64,000 nt of DNA. Origin: Spirochaetota bacterium. Its GTDB lineage: Bacteria > Spirochaetota > Spirochaetia > Treponematales > Treponemataceae. A program made the translations under genes and the position numbers. Of the stretch, positions 34,634-42,790 are shown one piece after another; positions within the stretch are counted from its first letter, which is position 1, and each line of letters begins with the position of its first letter. The stretch is from contig JAEXRH010000014.1 of the NCBI GenBank assembly GCA_023438065.1, forward strand, positions 62,001 through 126,000, written 5' to 3'. The notes below the pieces were generated by a model that saw only the letters and a list, made by a program, of their open reading frames with translations, searched no databases and had not been told where the DNA came from.

Positions 34634-36547
34634 ATGAATTCGCCTTCCTACTCAGCCAACAATATAACCGTGCTTAAAGGCCTCGAGGCAGTACGAAAAA
34701 GACCGGGTATGTATATCGGTTCCACGGGGCCTGACGGACTTCATCATCTGGTTTACGAGGTCGTCGACAACTGCATCGACGAGGCTATGGCGGGTCATTG
34801 CGACCGCATTCTCGTCGTACTCGAGAAGAACGACATCGTGCGCGTCGAGGATAACGGGCGCGGAATCCCGGTTGACGTTCACCCGGGCGAGGGCGTAAGC
34901 GCGCTCGAGCTTGTCCTTACCCGGCTGCACGCGGGCGGTAAATTCGATAAAGGATCGTATAAGGTCTCGGGCGGCCTCCATGGCGTCGGCGTATCGGTCG
35001 TCAACGCGCTTTCCGTGTGGATGGAGGCGTACGTCTGCCGTGACGGGTTCGAGCATTTCTTCAAGTGCGAGAAGGGCGACCCCTCGGCCCCGGTAAAGCA
35101 GCTTGGCCAGTCCGACAAGCAGGGAACCACGATTCGCTGGTTCGCGGATAACACGATATTCACCGAGACGACGACCTACAACTTCGACGTTCTCGCGAAC
35201 CGGCTTCGCGAGCTCGCCTTCCTCAACTCCGGGATCACGATCGTCCTCAGGGACGAGCGCCTCTCGACCCCGAAGGAGATCGTCTTCAGTTTCGAGGGAG
35301 GAATCAAGCAGTTCGTCTCGTACCTCAACGAGAACAAGACCGTCCTCCACTCGGAGCCGGTTTACATCTCGGGCGAGCGGGACGACATCATCGTCGAGTG
35401 CGCGCTCCAGTATAACGACTCCTTCAGCGAGATCATGTACAGCTTCGTCAACGACATCAACACCCGCGAGGGAGGAACCCATCTCGTCGGCTTCAAGAGC
35501 GCGCTTACCCGCGTGCTCAACGAGTTCCTCAAGAACTCCAAGCTCGCGAAAAAGATGGAAGAGACCCTCTCCGGCGACGACGTTCGCGAGGGGCTCACGG
35601 CCGTTCTCTCGGTAAAGGTGCCCGAGCCCCAGTTCGAGGGGCAGACGAAGACCAAACTCGGCAATTCCGAGGTCAAGACCATCGTCGAGGGTTTCGTCAA
35701 CGATCAGCTGACCCTGTACCTCGAGCAGAACCCGAACGTCATCAACTCGATCCTCGAGAAGAGCGTTCTCGCCGCGAAGGCGCGCATCGCCGCCCGTCAG
35801 GCCCGCGACGCGACCAGGCGCAAGAACGCGATGGACAGCACCGGCCTTCCGGGAAAACTCGCCGACTGCTCGGAAAAGGACGCGAGCAAGTGCGAGATCT
35901 ACATCGTCGAGGGTGACTCGGCCGGCGGCTCGGCGAAGATGGGCCGCGACCGGAGAACCCAGGCGATCCTTCCCCTGTGGGGCAAGATGCTCAACGTCGA
36001 GAAAACCCGCATCGACAAGGTTATCGGGAACGACAAGCTCCAGCCCATCATCGCGAGCCTCGGCGCCGGAATCGGCGAGACCTTCAACGCGGAGAAGCTT
36101 CGCTATCACAAGATCATCATCATGGCCGACGCGGACGTCGACGGCTCGCATATCCGTACCCTCTTGCTGACCTTCTTCTACCGCTACATGACCGACATCA
36201 TCAAGGGCGGGTACGTGTATCTCGCGATGCCGCCCCTCTACAAGATCTCCTGGGACAAGAAGATCCAGTACGCGTATGACGACGCCGAGAAGGAACGGGT
36301 TCTCAAGACCATCGATCGGGATCCCGAGAAGGTCAATATCCAGCGATACAAGGGTCTTGGCGAGATGAATCCCGAGCAGCTTTGGGAAACGACGATGAAT
36401 CCGGAAACCCGCATGATGATGCGCGTAACCCTCAACGACGCCGTCGAGGCCGACCGGACCCTCACGACCCTCATGGGCGAGCAGGTCGAGCCGCGCCGCA
36501 AGTTTATCGAAGAAAACGCCGTTTACGTGTCCAATCTGGACGTGTAG
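34634..36547 (+). CDS. gyrB: DNA gyrase subunit B
   Basis: GyrB is the ATPase subunit of gyrase, which adds negative supercoils. The 637-residue protein is the short form. It has the GHKL ATP site (EVVDNCIDEAMAGHC, NGRGIPVDVHP, GLHGVGVSVVNALS), a transducer domain and a Toprim domain with VEGDSAGGSAKMGRDR and MADADVDGSHI. The C-terminal tail ends KFIEENAVYVSNLDV. AAGGA precedes the ATG by 6-8 nt. gyrA follows after 45 nt, so the pair is an operon diverging from dnaA. Confidence 0.98.
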   Translation: MNSPSYSANNITVLKGLEAVRKRPGMYIGSTGPDGLHHLVYEVVDNCIDEAMAGHCDRILVVLEKNDIVRVEDNGRGIPVDVHPGEGVSALELVLTRLHAGGKFDKGSYKVSGGLHGVGVSVVNALSVWMEAYVCRDGFEHFFKCEKGDPSAPVKQLGQSDKQGTTIRWFADNTIFTETTTYNFDVLANRLRELAFLNSGITIVLRDERLSTPKEIVFSFEGGIKQFVSYLNENKTVLHSEPVYISGERDDIIVECALQYNDSFSEIMYSFVNDINTREGGTHLVGFKSALTRVLNEFLKNSKLAKKMEETLSGDDVREGLTAVLSVKVPEPQFEGQTKTKLGNSEVKTIVEGFVNDQLTLYLEQNPNVINSILEKSVLAAKARIAARQARDATRRKNAMDSTGLPGKLADCSEKDASKCEIYIVEGDSAGGSAKMGRDRRTQAILPLWGKMLNVEKTRIDKVIGNDKLQPIIASLGAGIGETFNAEKLRYHKIIIMADADVDGSHIRTLLLTFFYRYMTDIIKGGYVYLAMPPLYKISWDKKIQYAYDDAEKERVLKTIDRDPEKVNIQRYKGLGEMNPEQLWETTMNPETRMMMRVTLNDAVEADRTLTTLMGEQVEPRRKFIEENAVYVSNLDV

Positions 36548-36592
36548 GCCGCGACAACCTAAAACGTACCGTAAGTCAGGAGTGATTGTTCA

Positions 36593-39214
36593 ATGAGTGA
36601 ACAAGAAGAGCATCAGCCGCCCGCGGGGAAACTGATCCCCATCTCCATAGAGCAGGAAGTCAAAACCGCCTATCTCAACTACGCGATGTCGGTCATCGTG
36701 AGCCGCGCCCTCCCGGACGTCCGGGACGGACTCAAGCCGGTTCACCGCCGTATTCTCTATTCAATGGAAGAAATGGGCGTTCGCTCGAATACCCCGTTCA
36801 AGAAGTGCGGACGCATCGTCGGTGACGTTCTCGGTAAGTACCATCCGCACGGCGACCAGTCGATCTATGACGCCCTCGTCCGCCTCGCGCAAGACTTTTC
36901 GCTGAGATATCCCGCCATCCAGGGTCAGGGAAACTTCGGTTCCGTCGACGGAGATCCTCCCGCGGCCATGCGTTATACCGAAAGCCGCCTCTCCCGGATC
37001 GCCGAGTCGATCATCGAGGACATCAAGAAGGAGACGGTCGATTTCGGCCCGAACTACGACGACTCGATGAAGGAGCCGCTGGTTCTTCCCGGCGGATTCC
37101 CGTTCCTTCTCGCGAACGGCGCCTCGGGTATCGCGGTCGGCATGGCGACGAACATGCCCCCCCACAACCTTACCGAGATCGCGAGCGCCGTCGGCTGCTA
37201 CATCGATAATCCCGAATGCTCCGTCGAGGACCTGATGAAGCACATCAAGGGCCCCGATTTCCCGACCGGCGGGCTCATCTTCGGCAAGAAGGGCATCCGG
37301 CAGGCGTACAAGACCGGACGCGGAAAGATCATCGTTCGCGGCCGCTTTACCCTCGAGGTCGACAAGCGCGGCAAGGAAACGATCATCTTCACCGAGATCC
37401 CGTACACGGTGAACAAGGCCATGCTCATCACCCGCATCGCGGAGCTCGTCCGCGACAAGGTGATAGACGGTATCTCCGAGGTTCGGGACGAGTCCGACCG
37501 CGAGGGCATGCGCATCGTCATCGAGCTCAAGCGCGGCGCGATCGCCAAGATCGTCCTCAATCAGCTTTTCTCCCATACATCGCTCCAGTCGTCCTTCGGC
37601 GTCATCAACCTCGCCCTCGTGAAGGGCAGGCCCGAGACCCTTACCCTCAAGCAGCTCGTCCAGTACTTCGTCGAGCACCGTAACGAGGTAATCACCCGGC
37701 GCACCCGATTCGATCTCCGCAAGGCCGAGGAGCGCGCCCACATTCTCCGCGGCCTCGTCATCGCCCTCGAGAACATCGACGAGGTGATCGCGATCATCAA
37801 GAAGGCGCGGAGCGTGGACGCGGCGAAGGTCGCGCTCATGGACCGGTTCTCGCTTTCGGACGCGCAATCCCAGGCGATCGTCGACATGCGGCTCGGAAAG
37901 CTCACCAGCCTCGAAACCGAGAAGATCCTCCAGGAATTGGCCGAGGTCGAGGCGCTCATCGCGCATTTCAAGGACCTCCTGGCGAATCCGCCGAAGATCC
38001 TCGCGCTCGTCAAGACCGAGCTCAACGAGATCGCCGAGAAGTTCGGCGACAAGCGGCGAACCGACATCATCACGGACGAGGTCGAGGAGATCAACATCGA
38101 GGACCTCATCCAGGACGAGCAGATGGTCATCATGATCTCCAACCTCGGCTACATCAAGCGCGTTCCCGCGTCGGCGTACAAGAGCCAGAATCGGGGCGGA
38201 AAGGGATCGAACAGCACAAAGTTAGTCGAGGATGACTTTCTCAACCAGCTCTTCACCGCCTCGACCCACGATCACGTCGTGTTCATCACGAACGCGGGAA
38301 AGGCATACTGGGTCAAGGTGCACGAGATCCCGGAGGCCAACCGCACGAGTCGCGGCGCCCACATCAAGGGCCTTCTGACCGTCTCCTCCGAAGAGGAGAT
38401 CACGACGGTCGTCGCGCTCAAGGACTTCAGCGATACCGAGTACCTCCTTATGGCCACGGCCGCGGGCGTCGTCAAGAAGGTGACGACAAGCGACTTCCAG
38501 AACGCGAAGACTCGCGGGATTATCGCGATCAAGCTCGACGACGGGGACAAGCTCGTGACCGCGATCCTGACCTCCGGCAAGGACGAGATCATGCTCATCA
38601 CCCGGCAGGGCCAGGCGCTCCGCATGACCGAGGAGGATATCCGCCCCCTCGGCCGCGCCTCGCGCGGCGTGACCGGCATCAGGCTCTCGAGCAACGACGA
38701 GCTCGCCGGGGCGCTCAGGGTTACCGACGGCGGGCGGATGCTCATCATGACCGAGTGCGGATACGGCAAGCGGGTCGACTTCTCCGAGTTCACCCCCCAC
38801 GGGCGGGCGACCGGCGGACAGAAGATCTACACGATCTCCGAGAAGACCGGCGAGATCGTCGGCCTCATCACGGTCGACGACTCCGACGAGGTCGTGTGCA
38901 TCACGAGCCAGGGAAAGACCCTCCGCGTGAGGTCGAACTCGATCTCCCTCATGGGTCGCGCGGCGCAGGGAGTCAGGATCCTCAACATCGAGCGGCCGGA
39001 CATGCTCATCGGCATCGACTCGGTCGCCAAGGAAGACGACGGAGAGCGGATGCTCGAGGAACGAGCCGCGGGGACCGTTTCGATCGCCGGAGAGCTCGAT
39101 CTTGACGGCAGCGATGACGTGGTCGATTCCGGTCTCGTCGAGGATTCCGATCCTGACGTGACCGGCGAGGCGCAGCCCGAGGTGGAAGAGCAGGGAGACG
39201 GCGAGGAAGACTGA
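36593..39214 (+). CDS. gyrA: DNA gyrase subunit A
   Basis: GyrA cuts and rejoins DNA. The 873-residue protein has the catalytic Tyr in AAMRYTESRLSRIAE near residue 130, the tower and coiled-coil regions, and a six-bladed C-terminal domain. The GyrA box reads QNRGGKG near residue 528, with Asn in place of the usual second residue Arg. The tail is very acidic. In the quinolone-determining helix (HPHGDQSIYD) the residue aligned with E. coli Ser83 is Gln89. AGGAG precedes the ATG. A terminator follows. Confidence 0.98.
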   Translation: MSEQEEHQPPAGKLIPISIEQEVKTAYLNYAMSVIVSRALPDVRDGLKPVHRRILYSMEEMGVRSNTPFKKCGRIVGDVLGKYHPHGDQSIYDALVRLAQDFSLRYPAIQGQGNFGSVDGDPPAAMRYTESRLSRIAESIIEDIKKETVDFGPNYDDSMKEPLVLPGGFPFLLANGASGIAVGMATNMPPHNLTEIASAVGCYIDNPECSVEDLMKHIKGPDFPTGGLIFGKKGIRQAYKTGRGKIIVRGRFTLEVDKRGKETIIFTEIPYTVNKAMLITRIAELVRDKVIDGISEVRDESDREGMRIVIELKRGAIAKIVLNQLFSHTSLQSSFGVINLALVKGRPETLTLKQLVQYFVEHRNEVITRRTRFDLRKAEERAHILRGLVIALENIDEVIAIIKKARSVDAAKVALMDRFSLSDAQSQAIVDMRLGKLTSLETEKILQELAEVEALIAHFKDLLANPPKILALVKTELNEIAEKFGDKRRTDIITDEVEEINIEDLIQDEQMVIMISNLGYIKRVPASAYKSQNRGGKGSNSTKLVEDDFLNQLFTASTHDHVVFITNAGKAYWVKVHEIPEANRTSRGAHIKGLLTVSSEEEITTVVALKDFSDTEYLLMATAAGVVKKVTTSDFQNAKTRGIIAIKLDDGDKLVTAILTSGKDEIMLITRQGQALRMTEEDIRPLGRASRGVTGIRLSSNDELAGALRVTDGGRMLIMTECGYGKRVDFSEFTPHGRATGGQKIYTISEKTGEIVGLITVDDSDEVVCITSQGKTLRVRSNSISLMGRAAQGVRILNIERPDMLIGIDSVAKEDDGERMLEERAAGTVSIAGELDLDGSDDVVDSGLVEDSDPDVTGEAQPEVEEQGDGEED

Positions 39215-39270
39215 TCCTGCCGAACAGGGAAGATAAACGGGAAAGAAAGGCCCGTTTATAATAAAGGAGG

Positions 39271-39319
39271 ACCGTCTGCCGGCGTTGGGGTATCCCGATC
39301 GCTGACAGACGGTTTTTTT
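39271..39319 (+). terminator. Terminator of gyrBA
   Basis: ACCGTCTG (39271-39278) pairs with CAGACGGT (39306-39313) and runs into seven T residues. The 27-nt loop is unusually long and may fold further. An AAAGGAGG motif just before the stem has no convincing reading frame after it. Confidence 0.8.
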
Positions 39320-39360
39320 ATCCCCTTCGCGTAAAAGAAGGACTCTTTTCCGGGTCTTTA

Positions 39361-39388
39361 TTGACGAACGGGTAAATGTAACTATATT
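39361..39388 (+). promoter_or_regulatory. Promoter of the toxin-antitoxin operon
   Basis: TTGACG (39361-39366) and TATATT (39383-39388) are spaced by 16 bp, 20 nt before the antitoxin ATG. Confidence 0.7.
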
Positions 39389-39408
39389 ATCCATAAAAGA
39401 GATGCAAA

Positions 39409-39732
39409 ATGGTTAGTCTGACAATCAGGAACATACCCGAAGAAATCCTCAAACGAATTCGAATCCTCGCGGCGCGGGAGCGTCGGAGCATGAACAGCGA
39501 GATGCTTATCGTGATCGAAGACGGGTTGTCCGCACGAATTGCGCAGGAATCCGGGACGGCTCTTGCCGGCTCCATGCCCGTACCGGGGGGGCAAGTTCTT
39601 TCCTCGGCCGGACGGGAAAGGATGTGGACGGAACTCTGCGGGGAATGGCGTGATGATCGTACCGACCGGGATGCCGTCGCCGATATTACCGAGCTCAGGC
39701 AGGTCGCCCTGGAAGGAACGGTGCGCCGATGA
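39409..39732 (+). CDS. Ribbon-helix-helix antitoxin (FitA/VapB type)
   Basis: This is a 107-residue protein with an N-terminal ribbon-helix-helix DNA-binding fold (residues 2-45): the beta strand SLTIRNIPEEILKRIRILA and the helix pair RERRSMNSEMLIVIE. The C-terminal part should bind and neutralise the toxin, and contains Trp-rich ELCGEWRDDRTDRD. It is somewhat longer than most FitA antitoxins (about 75-85). Its stop overlaps the toxin ATG as ATGA. RHH antitoxins usually repress their own promoter. Confidence 0.87.
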   Translation: MVSLTIRNIPEEILKRIRILAARERRSMNSEMLIVIEDGLSARIAQESGTALAGSMPVPGGQVLSSAGRERMWTELCGEWRDDRTDRDAVADITELRQVALEGTVRR

Positions 39733-40091
39733 TCCTCTTTGATACGGATGTCTGTTTGATGCTTCTCAAGGGGAACAAGAAGATTCTCCAAACCTATTGT
39801 AATCTTCCCGAGGAGATCGGTGTCAGCGAGGTGACGGTTCAGGAGCTTTTTCAGCTTGCGAGCCGTTCGTCCGAACCCGCGATGAACCGGGTAACGGTCG
39901 AGAAGTTTCTTTTAACCGTAAGAATTCTTCATCCCGACCTCGGTGTTCTCAAGCATGTTGCCGATGTTCGGCATTCGCTTCAAAGGAAGGGTGTGTCAGC
40001 GTCCTATCAGGATGTGTTGATTTACTGTCTTTCCAAGGGCTGTGGTGCCCGGTTAATAACCACGGACGCGAAACGATATTGTTTCACGTGA
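39729..40091 (+). CDS. PIN-domain toxin (VapC/FitB type)
   Basis: PIN toxins are Mg-dependent ribonucleases that cleave tRNA or other RNA. The 120-residue protein has the first acidic residue in LFDTDVCLMLL (residues 3-13), a Glu in TVQELFQL, Asp in SYQDVLIYCLSKG and a last Asp in LITTDAKRY, the four-acidic-residue pattern of the fold. It is translationally coupled to the antitoxin. Its last codons and stop (TGT TTC ACG TGA) lie inside a perfect parS palindrome. Base composition is slightly less GC-rich than neighbours. Confidence 0.87.
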   Translation: MILFDTDVCLMLLKGNKKILQTYCNLPEEIGVSEVTVQELFQLASRSSEPAMNRVTVEKFLLTVRILHPDLGVLKHVADVRHSLQRKGVSASYQDVLIYCLSKGCGARLITTDAKRYCFT

Positions 40092-40095
40092 AACA
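40080..40095. promoter_or_regulatory. parS site 1
   Basis: TGTTTCACGTGAAACA is a perfect 16-bp palindrome identical to the widespread ParB (Spo0J) recognition consensus. It includes the stop codon of the PIN toxin gene, about 7 kb from oriC. Confidence 0.92.
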
Positions 40096-40137
40096 AAACA
40101 GGGTTTTACCGTACGGGGAATACGGTTCTATCAGGCG

Positions 40138-40169
40138 GCTGCCGGGCAACAAGCTCGGCAGCTTTTTTT
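40138..40169 (+). terminator. Terminator between the two parS sites
   Basis: GCTGCCGGGC (40138-40147) pairs with 40153-40162, with one G-U pair, around a 5-nt loop and ends in seven T residues. It ends the toxin-antitoxin transcript. Confidence 0.9.
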
Positions 40170-40170
40170 A

Positions 40171-40186
40171 TGTTTCACGTGAAACA
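40171..40186. promoter_or_regulatory. parS site 2
   Basis: A second perfect TGTTTCACGTGAAACA, 91 bp from the first and 3 nt before the arfB stop codon region. Pairs of parS sites near oriC are typical of ParABS chromosome segregation. Confidence 0.92.
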
Positions 40187-40188
40187 TT

Positions 40189-40605
40189 CTAGTCGAAGTT
40201 TTTATCTGAACGGAGGGTTTTCACGGCGGAGCGGTGACTTTTTTTTCTCAGGCGTTCTAGCTTCGCTCCTTTTCCCGGCTTGGTTGGAATACGTCTTTTT
40301 TCCGGTTGAGCCATACGGACGATGAGCGCTTCGAGTCGGTGCAACGCGATTTCACGGTTGCGATATTGGGATCGTTCCTCGTCGACGGCGATGGTCAGAT
40401 GTCCTTCCGCGTCCATGCGCGATGATAATCGGGTCATTACGAGGGATTTTTCGCCGGGATACAGCCCGTCGAGAGTTGAAAGATCACAGGTCGCGAAAAC
40501 CTTGGTGTTCACCTTGTTGACATTTTGACCGCCCGGTCCTCCCGATCTGGCGAAGGTGTATCGGGTGTTTTCGGCGAGTGAGGTACGTAACGCTGGCAGA
40601 TTCAT
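40189..40605 (-). CDS. arfB: Peptidyl-tRNA hydrolase ArfB (ribosome rescue)
   Basis: ArfB (YaeJ) enters stalled ribosomes without a stop codon and releases the peptide. The 138-residue protein has the release-factor GGQ motif in SGGPGGQNVNKVNTKV at residues 21-36 and a basic C-terminal tail (KGAKLERLRKKSHRSAVK) that inserts into the mRNA channel. There is no codon-recognition domain, which separates it from RF1/RF2. It follows the SGNH hydrolase gene with stop and start adjacent (TGAATG), so the two are coupled. Confidence 0.94.
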   Translation of the reverse strand: MNLPALRTSLAENTRYTFARSGGPGGQNVNKVNTKVFATCDLSTLDGLYPGEKSLVMTRLSSRMDAEGHLTIAVDEERSQYRNREIALHRLEALIVRMAQPEKRRIPTKPGKGAKLERLRKKSHRSAVKTLRSDKNFD

Positions 40606-41301
40606 TCAGAGACTCTGCACGTATCCAAGGAATGAGTCAAGGATGGTGTCGTGACCGGCCTCGTTCGGATGGATTCCGTCGGCGCAAAGACGATCGGTGA
40701 AACGGTCGGTCGTAAGAAAGCTTTTCCGGACGTTTATGAGGCGAAGGGCGTTCTTTTGGGCGGTCTCGACGACAATCTCGTTGTAGGCTTCCTGCCAGCG
40801 ATAGATCTTGTTGACGTCACCGAGCCAGCGAAGGATGTTTTCCCTGTTCAATCCCCGCGATATCCATTCGAGGTAACGGCTCGGCTCGAGCGGCGGAAGG
40901 GTCATCATGATCGGTTCTATTCCGTATTTCTTGAAGGCATCGATGATCGCCTGCATCTTTCCCGCGAAGGATTCGATCGGGGTGTTCGGCTGGTGTACAG
41001 CGTCCGGAAACGCCGATATCTCGCTCCAGTGGAAATCGCAATCGTTCCCCCCGAATTCCACGAGGATGATGTCGTTCTTTGCCGGCGGGTTACGCTCAAT
41101 CGAGCGGGCGATCCGGTCGAGCGCTTTCCCGGTGGTCATCCCGAAACTAGCGTGGTTCGATATTACGGTGTTGGTCTCCCGCGCGAAGCGATCGACGCAG
41201 TTGTTCTTGAGGACGATGTACCGGGTTCCGGTTTCGTCGAGCGCATACCCCTTGAGGATAGAGTCTCCCCATATCCTTATCGTTCGGTTGTCGAGCTGCA
41301 T
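40606..41301 (-). CDS. SGNH/GDSL-family hydrolase
   Basis: This 231-residue esterase-like protein carries the four SGNH blocks: Ser in IWGDSILKGY near residue 12, Gly in NHASFGMTTG, Asn in EFGGNDCDFHW, and the Asp-His pair in DGIHPNEAGH near the C-terminus. No signal peptide is visible, so it probably works in the cytoplasm. The substrate is unknown. The ATG at 41301 is chosen because AGAGGAAA precedes it; the longer frame to 41709 runs into the divergent nitroreductase gene. Confidence 0.88.
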   Translation of the reverse strand: MQLDNRTIRIWGDSILKGYALDETGTRYIVLKNNCVDRFARETNTVISNHASFGMTTGKALDRIARSIERNPPAKNDIILVEFGGNDCDFHWSEISAFPDAVHQPNTPIESFAGKMQAIIDAFKKYGIEPIMMTLPPLEPSRYLEWISRGLNRENILRWLGDVNKIYRWQEAYNEIVVETAQKNALRLINVRKSFLTTDRFTDRLCADGIHPNEAGHDTILDSFLGYVQSL

Positions 41302-41365
41302 GGATTTCCTCTTGGTTACCTGGTTACCGGTATTGGACGCGCGTTGGCCCGGCAAGGTTGCAAAC

Positions 41366-41394
41366 TTGACTTTAAGTAAGCCAATGCTTACATT
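41366..41394 (+). promoter_or_regulatory. Nitroreductase promoter with operator-like palindrome
   Basis: TTGACT (41366-41371) and TACATT (41389-41394) are spaced by exactly 17 bp. The perfect inverted repeat GTAAGC-CAAT-GCTTAC (41376-41391) fills the spacer and overlaps the -10 box, as expected of a repressor site. Confidence 0.75.
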
Positions 41395-41422
41395 AACAAG
41401 TAGATGTTTATGGAGGCTAACA

Positions 41423-42022
41423 ATGATTGAAACCGTACGTACCGCGTTGGAAAAACGCCGAAGCATATACGCGATTGGAAAACGAACGGTCGCCGACGAG
41501 AAAGCGGTTCGCGATATCGTTGAATACGCGACGAAGCATGTTCCCTCGGCGTTCAACTCGCAAGGCGCGCGGGTCGTGATTCTCTTCGGTGCCGAAAGCG
41601 ATCGGTTCTGGTCCATCGCCCGCGAGGCGCTCAGGAAGATCGTTCCCCCCGACGCGTTCCCCAAAACGGAGGCGAAGCTCGCGTCGTTTGCCGCGGGTCT
41701 CGGGACCATTCTCTTTTTCGAGGAGCAGAAAACCGTCGAGGATCTTCAGACCCGGTTTTCCTTGTACCGCGACAACTTCCCGGTCTGGTCCCTGCAGTCG
41801 AACGGAATGCTCGAGTTCGCCGTGTGGACGCTGCTTGCCGAGGCGGGTCTCGGCGCGTCCCTTCAGCACTATAATCCCCTCGTCGACGAAGAGGTTCGCA
41901 AGGCCTGGAACCTTCCCGGGTCATGGAAGCTCCTCGCCGAGATGCCCTTCGGCTCGATCGAGGCGCCCGCGGGAGAAAAGGAATTTCTTCCGATCGGGGA
42001 GCGGGTGAAGACCTTTGGCTGA
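41423..42022 (+). CDS. Nitroreductase family protein
   Basis: This 199-residue FMN-dependent oxidoreductase resembles the nitroreductases that include YfbA/HBN1-like members. Residues near the start, RRSIYAIGKRTVADEKAV, match the flavin-phosphate contact (RRSI-Y), PSAFNSQGARVVI is the second flavin contact, and LAEAGLGASLQHY lies in the C-terminal half. TGGAGG precedes the ATG. It is likely induced through the palindrome in its promoter. The natural substrate is unknown. Confidence 0.9.
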   Translation: MIETVRTALEKRRSIYAIGKRTVADEKAVRDIVEYATKHVPSAFNSQGARVVILFGAESDRFWSIAREALRKIVPPDAFPKTEAKLASFAAGLGTILFFEEQKTVEDLQTRFSLYRDNFPVWSLQSNGMLEFAVWTLLAEAGLGASLQHYNPLVDEEVRKAWNLPGSWKLLAEMPFGSIEAPAGEKEFLPIGERVKTFG

Positions 42023-42091
42023 CATCGCTTCGGCCGGTCGTGCTTGAGGAAGGTCGCTCTTTTTGATAGGATCGCTCTCAGGAGTTTCAAC

Positions 42092-42697
42092 ATGCACGTG
42101 GTGTGTCTCGATCTTGAGGGCGTCCTTGTTCCGGAAATCTGGATTGAATTTTCGAAGGCGACCGGTATTCCCGAGTTGATGATTACGACGCGGGACGAGC
42201 CCGATTACGATAAGCTCATGAAGTTCAGGATCGGTATTCTCGACCGACACGGGCTCAAGTTGAAGGATATCCAGCGCGTCATCGGCGGCATGGATCCTTT
42301 GCCCGGTGCGAAGGCGTTCATGGACGCCGCGCGGGAACGGACCCAGGTCATCATCCTTTCCGATACCTTTACCCAATTCGCCCAGCCGCTCATGGCAAAG
42401 CTCGGCTTTCCGACGCTTTTCTGCAACGAGCTCGTCATTGGCGCGGACGGCGCGGTTACCGGCTATTCCCTCCGCCAGGCGGACGGGAAGCGAAAGGCGG
42501 TCGCGGCCCTGAAGAACATCAACATGAAGGTCATGGCCGCGGGCGATTCCTATAACGATCTCGGGATGATCGAGACCGCCGACACCGGAGCGCTCTTCCG
42601 CGCCCCCGACGGGATCAAGGCCCAGCATCCGGCGCTGCCCGCGTACGAGTCCTACGACGAACTCCTCGGCCACGTCGACCGGTTCATCGCGAACTGA
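42092..42697 (+). CDS. thrH: Phosphoserine phosphatase / homoserine phosphotransferase
   Basis: ThrH is a HAD-family enzyme that dephosphorylates phosphoserine and can pass phosphate to homoserine. The 201-residue protein has HAD motif I as CLDLEGVLVPEIW (residues 5-17), the ThrH-specific form with Glu at the second acidic position, motif II LSDTFTQF, and motif III/IV in KRKAVAAL and AAGDSYNDLGMI. AGGAG precedes the ATG. No other threonine or serine genes are adjacent. A terminator follows. Confidence 0.93.
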   Translation: MHVVCLDLEGVLVPEIWIEFSKATGIPELMITTRDEPDYDKLMKFRIGILDRHGLKLKDIQRVIGGMDPLPGAKAFMDAARERTQVIILSDTFTQFAQPLMAKLGFPTLFCNELVIGADGAVTGYSLRQADGKRKAVAALKNINMKVMAAGDSYNDLGMIETADTGALFRAPDGIKAQHPALPAYESYDELLGHVDRFIAN

Positions 42698-42734
42698 GGG
42701 CGATCGCGGAAAGCGATACGCCGTAGTGGCATGG

Positions 42735-42763
42735 AAAGACGTCCCGCGGGACGTCTTTTTTTA
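42735..42763 (+). terminator. Terminator of thrH
   Basis: A perfect 11-bp stem AAAGACGTCCC (42735-42745) pairs with 42748-42758 and continues into a T run; the A-run before the stem makes it weakly bidirectional. Confidence 0.92.
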
Positions 42764-42790
42764 TTTCCTGAATACGGAATCTTCAGGCGC

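Noticed and set aside
34652..36151. 499-codon open frame antisense to gyrB, and a similar 469-codon one antisense to ilvC (47853-49262)
   Set aside because: Both mirror conserved genes codon for codon and show no domain.
39263..39305. Small open frame after AAAGGAGG in the gyrA terminator loop
   Set aside because: The only frame is about six codons from a TTG, and the region is explained by the terminator.
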